Shown here piece after piece: positions 13,195 to 24,929 of a stretch of 64,000 nucleotides of DNA. Within the stretch, counting starts at the first letter, position 1; each line of letters starts with the position of its first letter. Under the pieces are notes generated by a model. It searched no databases and had not been told where the DNA came from. It saw only the letters and a program-made list of their open reading frames with translations. Source of the stretch: Chionoecetes opilio (taxonomy: Eukaryota > Arthropoda > Malacostraca > Decapoda > Majidae); NCBI GenBank assembly GCA_016584305.1, contig JACEEZ010007182.1, positions 78,501-142,500 of the forward strand, in the 5' to 3' direction. A program made the position numbers and the translations under genes.

Positions 13195-16100
13195 TACAAA
13201 AAGACCGCTTAGTTGCCGATCCCTATAAAGAAGACGGTAAGAGAATAAAGCAAGGGGAGTGGGCCAATTTAGTTTGAGATATGCACGCTCTGAGCACGAG
13301 AAACACAGGTCTGCATAGGTTCGACCCTTCAAAATTGGAGGTACTGTTACATCACATTACTACAAGCCAGCCTCCACTCATATATAAACATGTCATAAGA
13401 TATAAAAACATCAGTGTGCATATATATACTATAATTAAACTCACAATCATAGAAACGTTGGACATGAGGAGAGCTCTCGGCCAGAACCTGAATGAGGGCT
13501 GTGAGCCGTCAAGGGAGAAAGGCTGAGCCACTGTCTCCTCCCTGCCGCTGGAGTCTCTTGCATACACCTGGGAAGCATGAGAGAAAAGACTTAACCCCTT
13601 GAGGCCCAGAACGTAATTTCCATTGTAATTAGGGTACCATTAACCCCTTGAGGCCCAGAACGTAATTTCCATTGTAATTAGGGTACCATTAACCCCTTGA
13701 GACCCAGAACGTAATTTCCACTGTAATTAGGGTACCATTAACCCCTTGAGACCCAGAACGTAATTTCAACTGTAATTAGGGTACCATTAACCCCTTGAGA
13801 CCCAGAACGTAATTTCCACTGTAATTAGGGTACCATTAACCCCTTGAGACCCAGAACGTAATTTCCACTGTAATTAGGGTACCATTAACCCCTTGAGACC
13901 CAGAACGTAATTTCTATTGTAATTTGGGTACCATTAGACGTGTTTTAGTGACTATAAGCAATGTTTTATAGATTTGACCTGTTTAGTATCCTCTTCTACT
14001 AACTAATTTGGTATATTAAATTATTTTTCGTAATTTTATGGCTAACAACAGCCATTTTTTATAGCAAAGGAAAGATCTGGGTGTGAAGGGGTTGAGAATC
14101 AATCAATCACATTTTTTCAAGCTTGAACATTATAAGCATATAAGAAAATAAGGCAGCTACTATGGACGGAGTGAATTAAAATCAGGTTTACACTAATACC
14201 ATATTTAAAATATACTTTTAAGCCATACTCCTAAGAAGCAAATATATCTTAAATTGTACCTCCAGAATTCTCCAGTCAGATAAAATGTGTCGCCATTAAT
14301 TTTTTTCTTAACATGAGGACTCTTCTAAATAGTGTTAAGAAACAGATACCAAGTCTGACACAAGTCTTATATTTCTGAATTACTCTCATGAAGATTTAAT
14401 ACCTTTTTCTGTATAGTGATCCGATGTTTCTAGTCAACAGAACCTTAGCCTCTACTTAAATCCACATAAAAACAAGAGGATTGATTGATTTAATGAAAAA
14501 AAGGGGGAAATGTGCCAGACATCAGAGGTCATGTGGCACTATGGCAAAGCATAAAAAGGGGAGGGGTTATAGAGAAAGAGTGAAACGGTGAGGGAAGGGG
14601 AAAGGAACGGATTGCTACAGCAGGATGGTTAGATCAAATGAAGGATGTGGATTTGTTGGAGAAAAACAAGAGGATAACATGTAACTATAGTCTATTTTTT
14701 TAACAAGGTGAAAAATCCTGACCCCTTGCTGCTTACTGACTGACATTTGATGCCAGGAGAAGGAAATACTACACTTCTTCTTAATTTCAGTTGTATTTTA
14801 CCAGTAAAACGCCTTAATCGGCGAAGGACGAGCGAGCCCGTAGAAACCCGCCGCACGTGCGTACGTGCGGCGAGTTTCGGGTGCGGCGTGCGGGTGCGGC
14901 GTGCGTGCGGCGGGAGAGTCAACCGGACTCTCGATAGCAAGGAAATTTGTCTGCTGTCATCTAAACTGCATTTACCTTTGCCTTTTTATGCTGAAACTGT
15001 AGGGATTGAATGGGGCTATCAGATAGCGAGGACCGCTTGTCAATCGGAAGCAGGATTCCAAAGATATAAGCTCCTGAAAAGCGTGATGGTCGGCCGGGTC
15101 GGCCGCTTAACCCGGAAAAACCGAGTGAATGAGGACTCACGAGCGCTTCGCGCTCGCTCGTAATCATAGTTAACCATATAATCAGGTAAATATAGGCAAA
15201 AATTTAAGCATGAGACATTAAAATAGAATGGAATTTTCGCCTTGTTAAAAAAAAGACTATAATGAATAAAAATAAATATAAATAAAACGATATTGCAGTA
15301 CCTACCATAAGCGTGTGAAGTCCTGCCTCGTATCTGTGTGGGTCCCAAGGAGTGACAAAGAGAGGCCCTTCCTTCACCTTCGTCAGGGTGAGCCAGGACC
15401 CTTCACCCCCAAGCCTCACCCTCGCCTCCACAATAGGGGAGAGCGACCACACCAACACTCTGCAAAAAATAGTACTGTTGTGAAAAGAATCAGATATGTT
15501 ACCCTTTAGGTGTCACTAATAGTTCAAAGATGTAGAAGGTAACACTGTACTAAATGTCTACACCAGTTTACCTGAAGCATCTGGGGCGTAAAACTCATGC
15601 TGCAAATTTAAATGATGAATGCCGACAATAGAATTGGAAGCGTGTCATCGACCGTCTAACCTTAGAAGACAATATGGGAAAATCTGGTATTAAACAGAAT
15701 GATGATGATAGCTGTCTTCATTATTTGCCTGTTTTATTTCCTTACAGACTGGCCTTGTCGGTCTGGATTGGAAGGACTGCAACGACTGTCTTTTTCATGG
15801 TGAAACAAAAATATACAAACAACTACGTACATATCACTCTAACTCTAAAAGCTATGTGCAATATAAAACAATTTTTAATTGCAATATTTTCGACTATTTA
15901 AATTAAGTTATTTAATTAGTTCAATTAGTTAAAATAAAAAGCTATGTGCAATATGAGATTACTTTTAAGTGCATTCTTTTAACCCCTTGAGACCCAGACA
16001 TTTCCTTTGCTATAAAAAATTGTCTGTTGTTAGCCATAAAATTACGAAAAGTAACTGAATATACAAAATGAATTAGTGGACAAGGATACTAAACCGGTCA

Positions 16101-19100
16101 TATCTATAAAACATTGCTTATATGTATTAATAAAAAATTGTCTAATGGCACCAAAATAACAATGAAAATTACGTTCTGGGTCTCAAGGGGTTAAAACCTA
16201 TGTGCAATGTGAGATTACTATTAAGTGCATTCTATTAAGTCCTCTATCAGTGCACAGACCTGATGTGTGAAGACTCGCGGACAAGGTGTAGTGGCTCGTG
16301 GTGCTTCATGGCAAACAGCGCATGCTTGGGATTGGTGACGAGAAGGATGGGCCATGAAGCGTGCCTCACATCAATAAAGGAAAACAGTCCATGGTCTATT
16401 GCAGCCACACGAAAACTGCAAAGAATAATAAACATGTGAATTGTTTGTTCTCTTCTTATGAGTTCAGGGATAAAATCTTCGGTATTATTCCAGATGAACA
16501 CCGAATTAACTTTGGTGGACGAAAAAAAAAAAATTCTGGTCAGTTTTGATGTTTTGAATTAATCTGCTAACCGTTTCTGTCGCAAAAAAAAAGGTTCAAT
16601 TTGGTGGGTTTTTTCATTTTTGTTGGGAAAAAAAAAAGTGATTTGCGACAGAAACGGTTATCAGATTAATTCGAAACGCATCAAAATTTACCAGAAAAAA
16701 ATAGTTTCGTCCACCAAAGGAAGTTCAGTGCTCATCTGGAAATTTACCAAATCTTCAATGTTTTATTTCCTTGATGTGTCTGTGCATTTATGTTATTATT
16801 GTTACTTATGTTAGTGAGGTTGTTTTGATTGGAGCATAGACAGTATTTGGTAACACTACGTATACTAATCAAACTTATTTCCCTCCCTTCCTTGTTCTTA
16901 CTTCTTTTGATCTGAAAAATTAATACACTTGTTTGAAAAAGAATAAAAGGCAACTGAGTATATGGAGATGTTAATATATAGCTAATAATGTAAAACTATC
17001 ATATAAACAATATATTTAAAGAGATTAACATATTAACCCCTTCACACCCACATTTTTCCTTTGCTATAAAAAAAGTCTGAACTGTTAGCCATAAAATTAC
17101 GAAAAGTACCAAAATATACCAAATTAGTTAGTTGACAAGGATACTAAACAGGTCATATCTATAAAATATTGCTTATATGCACTAAAAATTGTTTAATGGT
17201 ACCCAAATTACAATGGAAATTACGCTCTGGGTCTCAAGGGGTTAAAGAGAAACATCAGAATGCCGATAAAAAAGGCCAGACTCCCAACCCACAACTGAAC
17301 TGAAGTGTAAAAGGATAATCAAATACTCACAGCCGGCTATCTTTCCAATCCCCAAGTTCCAGCTCAAGGGACCCCGTGTGCTGGCGGGTGTACATGTTCG
17401 GAACGAGTCCTCCCAGGGTGTGTAGGTGACCACAGAGGTACGCCAGCCCTCGTCCCATGACCCGCCGAATGCCTGGCTCAGGAGAGAGGATGCACGAAGT
17501 CGGGTAATGACCGAACCAAATGGTGTAGTTACTTTTCCGGCTGGCCCGCTCGAACTCCTCCAGAAGACGCATTTCTGAGGACGTGACTATTCCTGGAAAA
17601 AAAAAATAGGTGCCAAGTTTAACCCCTTCACTCCCAGATCTTTCCTTTACTATAAAAAAATGTATGTTGTCGAGCCATAAAATTACGAAATGTCACTTAA
17701 TATACCAAATTAGTTAGTTGACAAGAATACTAAACAGGTCATATCTATAAAATATTAATTATAGTCACTAAAAATCGTCTAATGGTACCCAAATTACAAT
17801 GAAAATTACGTTCTGGTTCTCAAGGGGTTAAAACAAAAAAAAATTACATTTCATATGTCAAAAATCTTATACAAACAAATGGCAAGATAGAAGCCCCTTA
17901 CCTATGAAATTGAAAGGTCTTTTTGGGCCCGGGAGAAGACAGGCATCAACGGCTATGAAGGTTACAGTCTGACCACCTTGCTTGAGGGAGTGACTGTAGG
18001 AGCGGGGATGACGAGGCCCCTGCACGCTGTAATGCTGGTACATGTTTTCCTCACTGCTTAATGAAGGTACATTGAAGTTGTCTGAAAAAATGTAGACAGT
18101 TATAACCAGGGCCCGGGAGAGGTGGGGGGGGGGAGCAGGTATCTCAGCACCACGGACCGGCCTTATAGGGGGCCCGGGCATGATGAATGTAATAATAAAG
18201 TTAAGCTTCGTAATTCGCAAGGATCAAGCTATAAAGTTAAGCTTCGCAATTCACAAGGATCAAGCTATGTCCTCCGAGCAAAGCAGGCACATAGCTCGTG
18301 AACCTTCTGTATAGGGTACAGTAATTCCTGCATGAGCTTCAGAGTTGAAATAAAAGGGAATTGTTCCTCACCATGATTCCCTCGGATGTCCAGCCAGGTG
18401 GTCTTGTTGAGGACGCCACTGTTCTTGAGCACCTTGGTGTAGGTGGCCCATTCCTCAACATACTGCTGGGAGCCTAACAGGTCAGCATCCTTAGCGTCAG
18501 TCAAGTCACCTGAAATTAAACTTTACTTGAGAAAATGGAGGTACAGTACTCCTTTGGCTGCCTAGGCATCTAGGGCTGCAAGCAAATACAACCATTAAGA
18601 CAGTTTGAGAAAAAATATATATATTTTGTTATATTAAGACATTTAGAGAAAATATATATATATTTTGTTATATTAAGAGTGAGAGAAAAAATATTTTTTC
18701 AGAGATGAATTTTTTTATTTTGTTATATCTTGTAATAAAGTAACGCAGTAACGTTGCTGAAAAAAATGGGTGGGCTTTGGGTGATGGTGGTCTGAGAACA
18801 TACTCCAATACAGGGCCCTCGACTGTACTCAAGAACTTAAATTCTCATGTCAACTATAAACCCAATGCTACTTTCCATACCTGAGGCAAGAACCACTGCA
18901 GGGCGGATTCTGTCCACTGTTGAAGAGGCAAACTCCATCAACTCTGTACCTCTGGTGGCATCTTGAAAGATACTGAGATGAAGGTCTGAGATCTGTTAAG
19001 GAGAATGAGCTCTTGATAACAATCTGCTGAAGACATAAGAACATAAGAACATATAAACATAAGAAAATAAGGAAGCTACAAGAGGCAGTGAGACCCTACA

Positions 19101-20475
19101 CGAGGTAGTTCCTGTTACTTAACACTACCTACATCCACCTTTCATCCCCATCCATGAATTTATCTAGCCTCCTTTTAAAGCTCCCTAATGACTCCGCACT
19201 AACTACCTGTCTACTGAGTCCATTCCCATCATTTACCACCCTATTTGTGAACCAGTTTTTATTTTTTTTTAATCAACGCTTTTCCAGACATTTAAGACAT
19301 GAATTTACTATAGCAGACAGTAAGAGACTTTTCAAACTAAGGTTGACCAATCTTATTTGGGAGGTGTCTTGATACTCCTCTCTATAAGAGTTCAAGTTGT
19401 AGGAAGGCGGGAAAAACAGAATCAGGAAGACAGTTCCAGAAAGAGTTTACCAGAAAAAAAGGATGAAAGAGGGAAGATACAGGTTAACTTTTGCATTACT
19501 GTAGTGAGATTGGTAATTAGTAAGATGGACATAATTAGGGGGAGAGTAAGTAGAAAGTCTTGTGCAGATAGGCTGTGGATGAGGGGGAGGCATGCAGTTC
19601 GCAAGTTCATTAGAGGATTGAGCATGAAAATAATGTACATGTATTGTAGTGTTTTGTGTTGTATGTATTGTATGTTTGCATTGTATGTATTGTATAAGCT
19701 GCTGCTGTACTTCATTTTGTAATTTATCTCATACCTATCCCTCTAATTCTACTTTCATGTAGTTATTAGTACATTTGGGGAAGAGAGGTGGATGTAGGTA
19801 GAGTTAAGTAACAGGAACTACCTCGTGTAGGTCTCATGGTCTCTTGTAGCTTCCTTATTTTCTTATGTTCTTATGTTCTTCTTCACTCCCATCAACATAC
19901 AGTAACAAATGGCTGACTGACATGGTGATGTACTACATATGTCACACACGAAGAATTTTTTTTTTCATCCTTGCCTTAGTATCCAATGCATTCCTATTTC
20001 CTTTCCTCCCTTTCATAATGAAGCTATAGATAGAATGGGAAAAAAATCCTTTTAACCCCTTCACGCCCAGATCTTTCCTTTGCTTTAAAAAATTGTCTGT
20101 TGTCGAGCCATAAAATTACGAAAAGTAACTGAATATATCAAATTAGCTAGTGGACAAGGATACTAAACAGGTCATATCTATAAAACATTGCTTATAGTCA
20201 CTAAAAAAACGTCTAATGGTACTCAAATTACAATGGAAATTACGTTCTGGGTCTCAAGGGGTTATGGTTTGGACACTCACTTGTATAAACCACGTGAGGT
20301 GATCATCTGAGGCATCAAGAGCAGTCGGTGAACCTCTAGACTGGTTTCCTGCACCGCTGTATTCTTCAGGCGTGTCATCCACATTAATGCTCAGGACTCG
20401 CACCACTTGGCCGATGAGAGAAGCACCTCCTAACACCAGCAGTGTCCACACGATGGCAGCTAGCCTTACCCGCAT
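8750..20475 (-). CDS. TMEM62: TMEM62-like transmembrane metallophosphoesterase (15 exons)
   Basis: Exons from 5' to 3' on the minus strand: 20281-20475, 18881-18992, 18372-18509, 17902-18081, 17331-17592, 16260-16415, 15306-15459, 13445-13567, 12781-12862, 12120-12248, 11674-11792, 10960-11015, 10536-10623, 10302-10435, 8750-8846. All have GT-AG borders and compatible phases and give 674 residues; human TMEM62 is about 640. The calcineurin-like phosphoesterase motifs are in order: SDLHLS (~67-72), GDLTD (~103), GNHD (~146-149, the D split across an intron), FGHYP (~235) and CGHLHTLGG (~262). A hydrophobic N-terminal segment fits a signal anchor. About five hydrophobic segments follow residue ~430, including GPWFVGEV, a TMEM62 signature. 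The family is a poorly characterised membrane protein with a predicted metal-dependent phosphohydrolase domain; its substrate is unknown. The donor of exon 6 (GTCTGT) is weak. Introns hold eight TTAA-flanked MITEs. No convincing polyadenylation signal was seen. Confidence 0.93.
9010..9084 (+). mobile_element. LINE 3' end fragment
   Basis: Only the terminal UTR (GGAACTACCACGTGTAGGTC) and the TTCTTATG-type tail remain. A TTAA-flanked MITE inserted at its very end. Confidence 0.65.
9085..9299 (+). mobile_element. TTAA-flanked MITE, copy 3
   Basis: Complete copy with TTAA on both sides, in the TMEM62 last intron. Confidence 0.93.
9590..9803 (-). mobile_element. TTAA-flanked MITE, copy 4
   Basis: Inverse orientation. 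The left end has one change (CCGCTTGAGG), and the right flank is GATT rather than TTAA. Confidence 0.9.
10021..10232 (-). mobile_element. TTAA-flanked MITE, copy 5
   Basis: Inverse orientation. The right end reads AATCTCAAGGG instead of the usual GTGTGAAGGGG, so both ends are of the GAG type. Confidence 0.88.
10688..10898 (+). mobile_element. TTAA-flanked MITE, copy 6
   Basis: In a TMEM62 intron, 62 bp from the exon ending at 10960. The right flank is TTCA. Confidence 0.92.
11428..11639 (+). mobile_element. TTAA-flanked MITE, copy 7
   Basis: Complete, TTAA on both sides, 34 bp from the exon boundary at 11674. Confidence 0.93.
12720..12742. repeat. (AATC)n tract
   Basis: Five CAAT/AATC units. 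Such tails end the LINE seen at 62984-63410, but no LINE body is recognisable here. Confidence 0.6.
13160..13190. repeat. Poly(A) tract
   Basis: About 30 A residues within a TMEM62 intron. Confidence 0.95.
13591..14094 (-). mobile_element. TTAA-flanked MITE, copy 8, with tandemly amplified end
   Basis: A complete element (from 13885) is preceded by six more copies of its first 49 bp, starting at 13591, 13640, 13689, 13738, 13787 and 13836. Each unit runs from TTAACCCCTTGAG to AGGGTACCA. Later units share GAGACCC and CCACTG, which shows stepwise expansion. Confidence 0.93.
14685..15262. mobile_element. AGTCTATTTTTTTAAC-end MITE with a GC-rich insertion
   Basis: The outer ~210 bp sequence matches the uninterrupted copy at 41680-41885 on both sides. 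It is split by ~350 bp of GC-rich DNA (~14807-15163) whose inner ends are inverted (ACGAGCGAGC at 14828, GCTCGCTCGT ending 15161). The insert carries CGTGCGG-type repeats and a GCCGCACGTGCGTACGTGCGGC palindrome, whose centre lies near 14861. Confidence 0.65.
15979..16194 (+). mobile_element. TTAA-flanked MITE, copy 9
   Basis: Complete with TTAA flanks. The left end is CCCCTTGAGACCCAGACA, so both ends carry the GAGACCC variant. Confidence 0.92.
16481..16748. mobile_element. GGTA-end foldback MITE, copy 2
   Basis: Short solo copy with two ~100 bp inverted arms around a T/A-rich centre. It has a perfect 8 bp target duplication AAATCTTC (16473-16480 and 16749-16756), which fits hAT-type transposition. 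It lies in a TMEM62 intron, 57 bp above the exon ending at 16415. Confidence 0.88.
17033..17245 (+). mobile_element. TTAA-flanked MITE, copy 10
   Basis: Complete, TTAA on both sides, 86 bp from the TMEM62 exon at 17331. Confidence 0.93.
17619..17831 (+). mobile_element. TTAA-flanked MITE, copy 11
   Basis: Complete, TTAA on both sides. It fills most of the short intron between the exons at 17331-17592 and 17902-18081. Confidence 0.93.
18190..18268. repeat. Tandem duplication of ~40 bp
   Basis: Two copies of a unit containing AAGTTAAGCTTCG and CAAGGATCAAGCTAT lie in tandem with three differences. Confidence 0.85.
18595..18720. repeat. AT-rich tandem repeat
   Basis: Two to three degenerate units of AGAAAAAATATATATATTTT followed by GTTATATTAAGA, in a TMEM62 intron. 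Confidence 0.75.
19030..19262 (-). mobile_element. LINE 3' end (family of 1-150)
   Basis: It reads on the minus strand from [19 protein letters not shown] codons through the 3' UTR to the TTCTTATG tail (here CATAAGAACATAAGAA). It is one of the longest copies in the window. Confidence 0.72.
19772..19882 (+). mobile_element. LINE 3' end fragment
   Basis: It runs from GGGGAAGAGAGGTGGATGTA to the TTATGTTCTTATGTTC tail, in the opposite orientation to the copy 500 bp upstream. Confidence 0.7.
20052..20265 (+). mobile_element. TTAA-flanked MITE, copy 12
   Basis: Ends 15 bp before TMEM62 exon 1 (20281), directly downstream of its splice donor. Right flank TTAT. Confidence 0.92.
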
Positions 20476-20882
20476 GACTGTGGGGTTTTGTGAAATGAAG
20501 TGTTATAATAATAATGATTTTATTATCGCCCGGAGGCATACAGACAAAAAAAAAGCAACAATATCAAGATAAGGAGTTAACTTAAGTACTAGAGCAAAAC
20601 AAAAAATACATAATATAGGCACATTAGGGGACATAGTATCAAAGTGCATATAGTACATAGGGTATACATACATGGACACCTGTGCTACCCCACATTCTGC
20701 ACAAACAGCAGACCCAGCCACCTTTATGAGACAGACCAACATACAATATAAAAATCAATAGTACATAAATAAACTAAATACAATGCAGACAGATCTTCTG
20801 ACAAACTAAAAACAATGACTAGATTACTGCATTTTTTTTTTTTTTTTTTTACGTTGGAGCCTATAGCAACTGTAGACTATTC

Positions 20883-22168
20883 GGTAAATTTCCAGATGAA
20901 CACCGAACTCCCTTTGGTGGGCGAAACCATTTTTTTTCTAGTGAGTTTTGATGTTTTTTTAATTAATCTGCTAACCGTTTCTGTTGCAAATCAATTTATT
21001 TTATTTTTGCAAATATGACAAAAAAAAAATTGAACCTAACCGAACCTATACTTAACCTAACCTTTAACTAACTATAAAAAAATATATAAAAAAAAATACA
21101 AAATTGCGACAGAAAGGGTTAGCCATAGACCACTGTATACCTGGACTGCGCACGGAATATCGGCCTGTCGCGCAAGGGCCCGAAGTCGGAGGGCCGCTCG
21201 GATTCATATATATATATACGGATCATATAGACTGGTTTATCAGTATATATGATATACTGTAATCTTCGTAAATGTTTGTTCTATAATATTATCAAATAAA
21301 AAACAGTAAAACACGGTAAAGAAATGCCATTACGAGACTGAAGAAATATGCATGAACTTAATATTCACTTCAACTCTTCGCAATTTAAAACTTTGCGAGT
21401 CAACTTTTATCATGAAGGGTATCAATAGAAGCGCAAATTTATTAGCTTTCCATTGCTATATTTCGTTATCTGATAAATGAATTAGAACCATGCATAAATT
21501 AGCGTTAACTAAATAAATAAAATCATCAATCGGGTAATTTTCCCAATTGATGAGGTTATTTATTTAGTCAACGCTAATTTATACATGGTACTAATTCATT
21601 TATCAGAAAACGAAATATATAAGTAAATAAATAACCTCATCAATCGGGAAAATTACCCGATTGATGATTTTATTTATTTAGTTAACGCTAATTTATGCAT
21701 GGTTCTAATTCATTTATCAGATAACGAAATATATCAATCGAAAGCTAATACAATTGCGCTTCTATTGATACCCTTCATGATAAAAGTTGACTCGCAAAGT
21801 TTTAAATGGCGAAGAGTTAAGTGAATATTAAGTTCATGCATATTTCTTCATAGTCTCGTAATGGCATTTCTTTAGCGTGTTTTACTGTTTTTTATTTGAT
21901 AATATTATAGAACAAACATTTACGAAGATTACAGTATATCATATATACTGATAAACCAATCTATATGATAGTCCATAGACCACTATATCTCTTTGTAGGG
22001 CGCCCCGCAGGCCCCTATGCAGCCCCGCAATTCAAAACATTGTCTCGTGCGCAGTCCAGGTATACAGTGGTCTATGGGTTAGCAGATTAATTCAAAACAC
22101 ATCAAAACTCGCCAGAAAAAATAGTTTCGTCCACCAAAGTGAATCCGGTGTTCATCTGGAATAATACC
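20883..22168. mobile_element. GGTA-end foldback MITE, copy 3, with nested foldback
   Basis: The arms flank the 953 bp foldback at 21124-22076. A perfect 8 bp target duplication GACTATTC (20875-20882 and 22169-22176) bounds the whole structure, so the outer element landed first. Confidence 0.9.
21124..22076. mobile_element. Long foldback element nested in the GGTA MITE
   Basis: Terminal inverted repeats of at least 31 bp start CATAGACCACTGTATACCTG. Inner arms of ~300 bp (from ~21230 and ending ~21960) pair almost perfectly around a second, smaller palindrome containing the ACCCGATTGATGA motif in three alternating orientations. GGTTAGC flanks both sides as a 7-8 bp target duplication. No ORF. 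Confidence 0.88.
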
Positions 22169-22804
22169 GACTATTCTACCTGTAGACTATAATTACGTTT
22201 TAGAGGTATCTGAAGGAACTTGTGAAGATTTGGAGGTTAGGAGGTGGAGGTTGATATATAACCTCCCGTTACTATAGGAGGTCATGTAAGTTTGGTTAGT
22301 CCAGGTAGGGTAGTTCAGTCCAACACATCCACAGTAGCCTATACCTGCTTCCCAATACCAGTTTACCTGTGTGTGCACTGCTGAATTAAAGAGCTTCATG
22401 CCATGTCACTGTGATGGGTTTGGATAGCAGTAGCGATCCTCTTCATGTAGGTAGCAGTGGAAACTTTAATTTTCTGACAGTGACAGCCTTTATTTATAAT
22501 CTTGATCTTGATAATACAGGTACCGGCAGCATCATTGCATCATAGACAGGCCTTTCAATCGGCTGCTCCTGTAAGAAAATAAACAAATAAAAGTAAACAA
22601 AGAAGCAAAACTACGTAGTACAAGCATACAGTTTATTGCCTATCCCTCACACACCACATTATCTCTAAAAACTCTTCACTGCCTCAATCGTCCATCCACT
22701 GACCTCAGTACTGCACTAGTCTCGCCAGTCCCAACAGTAATACTGTATATCCATTCTTTAAACAGTCCCGAAAACCGTCACTCACAGACCACTACGAGGC
22801 ACAC

Positions 22805-22985
22805 CCAGGTATTATTTTACACAAGGACCGAAATTCCTTACACAATTGGGAGTGTGGTTTCTGTTTACCTTATTGGATTCTAGGGAACATTTTCTATGAG
22901 CTTCCGTCGCAAATCATTAATTTCATAACATAAGAAATTAAGGAAGCTACAAGAGGCCGTGAGACCTACACGAGGTAGTTCCTGG
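22805..22985. mobile_element. Fragment of the 586-2958 family plus LINE 3' end
   Basis: 22810-22922 matches the element segment with CACAATTGGGAGTGTGGTTT. From 22925 it runs into a minus-strand LINE tail (CATAAGAAATTAAGGAAGCT). Confidence 0.6.
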
Positions 22986-23400
22986 TTTTACCCCCCTTCC
23001 CCCATATTTTAGGAATATATGCCCCCACCCTCTAATATACTGGCATAGGCCTAAACACAGGGTAGGCCTAGTTCCTGGGACACTAATAGACATACATGAC
23101 CTACATGATATCAAATAATGGACGTAAGAAATCATCATTCTCTCTCTATAGCTATAACAGCCATTATATTCACCTATTTGAGCCTATTTTCGGGCTTCTG
23201 TATTAATATTCTCCCTATTTACCTTTGCTCAGCCTTGCATACAGCCAGTAATCCCGTGTTTTAAGGCTATTAATGATCCCATAGCCATGAACACCCCCTT
23301 CGGCCCCGACAGATGTAAACAAGCCGTGACGTCACACAGCCATGATGGCACTGGTCGGCGGCTTGCCGGCGGCAGCCCAGAACTTATCCCTTCATTAACC

Positions 23401-23750
23401 GGTAATAATGGACGAGAGTTTCACGTTCGTTTTCAGAGACACCAACTACGTTTTCTTGGCCTACAATAGGTGCTTGTTCTAATGGTGCTAGTTTTATTTT
23501 GCGCAAACCAAAAAAAATGAGAAAAAAATGAACCTTAACCTTGTTTTAATAAAACCTAACCTAACCTAACCTAACCTTACAGGTTTTAAAGAAACCTAAC
23601 CTAACATTAACCACAAAATATACATTTTTTTTTTTTTTTTTGGTTTGCGCAAAATAAAACTAGCACCATTAGAACAAGCACCTATTGTAGGCCAAGAAAA
23701 AGTAGTTGCTGTCTCTGAAAACGAACGTGAAACTCTCCTCCATTATAACC
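23401..23750. mobile_element. Foldback element with CCTAA-rich centre
   Basis: Arms of ~110 bp (GGTAATAATGGACGAGAG... and its inverse ending CATTATAACC) enclose a ~110 bp centre with (CCTAA)n runs. A perfect 8 bp target duplication CATTAACC flanks it (23393-23400, 23751-23758). Confidence 0.9.
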
Positions 23751-24714
23751 CATTAACCAAAACACATCAAATACATGAAATAATTAATAAATCAACACGG
23801 ATAAAGTAAAATAAAGATAAATAGGACACTAAGCGTAAAAAAAACAATGAAATAACGAGGAATTAATGAAATATTGGGTATCAAAATATGCCCGAAAAAG
23901 CCTCAAATTCACCACAACAAAAATCGACTTTTTACCGAAGGTTCTATAATTCGTGAAAAAATATGGGCAAATAGTATATGATGTGTATATCTTATAAACA
24001 GTAACAGATCCTAGTTCAGTGTTGAAACCAAGGCGAAAAACATGTTTTGTTTTTTCGATAATCTGACCCTTTAACGATTGAGTCAGATGTATTCCTTCAC
24101 TAAATACGTGAAAAACACGTCACATAGGCACACACAAACACATTGCGACTGTAGGCATAGCTAATCACACACAAATAACCTCACAGCTCAAATACAAGGA
24201 AGAACAAGGTTGACGTTAAAGTGTAAACAAAACCCCCTCAGACAAAAAAACTAAATACATCCACCAAGCTCGCGATTTGTACATAAAACAATGCGGAAAT
24301 ATCGAAATATTAAAACACACAAAAATCCCCCTATATTTAGTGCAATAAAAGAATTATCAACAAAATATCGGTAAAATGTAGTTACTAAATGATTGCATTA
24401 TATTTCTTTTACGTAGGCCTTATATATCGGACTTTTTTTATGAACTCATTAAAAAAGCTAGGGTTTTCAACAAGGCTATGCAATCATATATCAGTGTAGG
24501 AATAAAAAAAGCGATTATTCGTTTTAAATACGTAATCGGCAACTAGTCACCTTAGGATTCCTAAGAACCAATCAGGGGCCTAGCTACGTTGTCAGCCAAT
24601 CAGCGTTCAGGAACCAACTGGGCGGCCATGTTTACTTATTATCCCAGATATACAGACATACAGACATATTTACGAGTAAATAAGGTGAGATTTACCCTTA
24701 AATACTTTCGGAGA
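23751..24714. other. AT-rich intergenic sequence, nothing recognised
   Basis: No ORF of note, no exon pattern and no repeat shared with the rest of the window was seen. Confidence 0.5.
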
Positions 24715-24929
24715 TAATGACATGTTGTTTATAGGGAGGTGAGAGACAAGTGTTTACGTTCGCCACACTCTTCTTCCTCTTGTGACCTACATCGCATACA
24801 TAAATTTTATCGGTTAAACTGCATCAGCACTGCTCCAAACTGAACTGACTGACATTGTAGCAACATATATTAGTACCCTTTTTACTGTACTTTATATCTG
24901 CCAAGGTTCCAGTGTGCGGTCAGGGTCTT

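Noticed and set aside
13591..13884. Regular 49 bp repeats resembling a CRISPR array
   Set aside because: There are no unique spacers; the units are contiguous and derive from a transposon end in a eukaryotic genome.
14747..15163. 138-codon frame
   Set aside because: Follows the GC-rich insert inside a MITE; the open frame is due to composition.
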